Below are positions 4,796-5,025 of a stretch of DNA of 5,025 nt, piece by piece. Every line of letters starts with the position of its first letter. The stretch's first letter is position 1. Position numbers and translations under genes: made by a program. The notes under the pieces are model-generated. The model had not been told where the DNA came from. It saw only the letters and a program-made list of their open reading frames with translations, and did no database searches. The stretch comes from an uncultured bacterium. GTDB taxonomy: Bacteria > Patescibacteria > ABY1 > SG8-24 > 2-12-FULL-60-25. Where the stretch lies: positions 1 through 5,025 of the forward strand of contig CALMET010000185.1 in the NCBI GenBank assembly GCA_937863195.1. Reading direction: 5' to 3'.

Positions 4796-4820
4796 AAACA
4801 GCCCATTATAGGCTGTTTTT
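4794..4820 (-). terminator. Intrinsic terminator of tRNA-Met
   Basis: The 10-bp perfect stem AAAAACAGCC/GGCTGTTTTT (4794-4803 with 4811-4820) has a seven-base loop and starts three bases after the tRNA CCA on the minus strand, ending in T5. The loop reads TATAATG on that strand, so a perfect -10 hexamer lies inside the terminator. Confidence 0.9.
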
Positions 4821-4823
4821 ACA

Positions 4824-4900
4824 TGGTAGCGGAGGCGAGATTCGAACTCGCGACCCCAGGCTTATGAGTCCTGTGCTCTAACCAACTGAGCTACCCTGCC
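4824..4900 (-). tRNA. tRNA-Met (anticodon CAU), probably elongator, with stem mismatches
   Basis: The 77-base gene has A73 and an encoded CCA (4824-4826). The D arm (GTAGCTCAGTTGGTTAGAGC) and T arm (GCGAG-TTCGAAT-CTCGC) are normal. The anticodon loop is CTCATAA with regular U33. The anticodon-stem and acceptor features of the initiator are absent, while G2-C71, C3-G70 and A73 agree with MetRS identity elements, so elongator Met is preferred. An Ile(CAU, lysidine-modified) tRNA cannot be excluded. Oddities are G1.U72 and G6.U67 wobbles, an A4.C69 mismatch (4897/4831) and an A31.G39 mismatch next to the anticodon loop (4869/4861). It is either a functional but loosely paired tRNA or a decaying copy. 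The presence of its own promoter and terminator favours function. Confidence 0.88.
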
Positions 4901-4904
4901 GTAA

Positions 4905-4941
4905 TTAACAGAGATGAATATACCATATCTGTATCTGTTAA
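4905..4941. repeat. Inverted repeat flanking the tRNA-Met promoter
   Basis: TTAACAGA (4905-4912) and TCTGTTAA (4934-4941) are exact reverse complements 21 bases apart, with the extended -10 of tRNA-Met between them. ATCTGT is also repeated in tandem at 4927-4938. The arrangement could be an operator, but no known regulator consensus is recognised. Confidence 0.4.
4917..4925 (-). promoter_or_regulatory. Extended -10 promoter of tRNA-Met
   Basis: Minus-strand TGGTATATT is an extended -10 (TGn plus TATATT, five of six). Initiation near 4910 would leave about 10 bases before the tRNA 5' end at 4900. No good -35 is seen at normal spacing; TTAACA occurs only 13 bases upstream. Confidence 0.55.
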
Positions 4942-5025
4942 GCTAGTTATCGAATTGCTGAGCAGGGACACGTTCCCAGTTATACAGACAATTTCTCCAT
5001 AACTGGTCGAACAATATGCGGAAAA
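4942..5025. other. Unresolved right edge, possibly the 3' end of a minus-strand gene
   Basis: No gene can be assigned. Two minus-strand frames enter from the edge and could be the tail of a protein. One ends at TAA 4980-4982 (tail PVMEKLSV) and the other at TAG 4943-4945 (tail VPAQQFDN). A hairpin with 8-bp arms CCAGTTAT (4976-4983) and ATAACTGG (4999-5006) and a 15-base loop overlaps the first stop. A small GGGA/TCCC hairpin (4965-4977) lies beside it. Neither has a proper T run. The plus strand offers no open frame with a start codon here. Confidence 0.3.

Noticed and set aside
4942..5025. Plus-strand coding start at the right edge
   Set aside because: The longest open plus-strand frame here follows a TAA and has no ATG, GTG or TTG start codon.

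Overview
The window reads as a compact bacterial chromosome segment of moderate GC content. The most likely source is a reduced-genome lineage such as Patescibacteria (Candidate Phyla Radiation). That assignment is an inference from a (p)ppGpp synthetase that stops right after its TGS domain, very tight gene spacing, little Shine-Dalgarno signal, and several off-consensus tRNA positions. No transposase, phage gene, CRISPR array or plasmid replication gene was seen, so the parAB pair is most likely the chromosomal segregation locus.

Layout, left to right. Bases 1-399 (+) hold the C-terminal end of a Rel/SpoT-type stringent-response enzyme. It converges on the parAB operon, and both share one bidirectional terminator (400-430). 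parB (432-1355, -) and parA (1352-2140, -) overlap by four bases (ATGA). A perfect TATAAT lies over the stop codon of the upstream gene, a CPA2/Kef-type cation:proton antiporter with a cytoplasmic RCK/TrkA-N domain (2209-3912, -). No terminator separates the antiporter from parA, so read-through into parAB is possible.

From 3932 to 4900 the minus strand carries three tRNA genes: Leu(CAA), initiator fMet(CAU) and a Met(CAU) gene that looks like the elongator. Each has its own promoter-like sequence and its own hairpin terminator, and each encodes its CCA end. A small membrane protein (4290-4754) with YdjM/DUF457-like His/Asp motifs sits between the two CAU tRNAs. Promoters and terminators are packed edge to edge. 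The antiporter and the small membrane protein both have extended -10 boxes so close to the start codon that their leaders would be only a few bases long.

Points deserving attention: (1) the initiator tRNA has C33 instead of U33 and A1.A72 instead of C1.A72; (2) the Met(CAU) tRNA has A31.G39 and A4.C69 mismatches; (3) a parS-like palindrome (12 of 16 consensus bases) lies inside parB; (4) a 10-bp perfect hairpin begins almost exactly at the predicted 5' end of the tRNA-Leu precursor; (5) a 9-bp-arm palindrome lies in the parB linker coding region. No wholly new multigene system could be identified. Bases 4942-5025 are unresolved and may hold the 3' end of a minus-strand gene running off the right edge.
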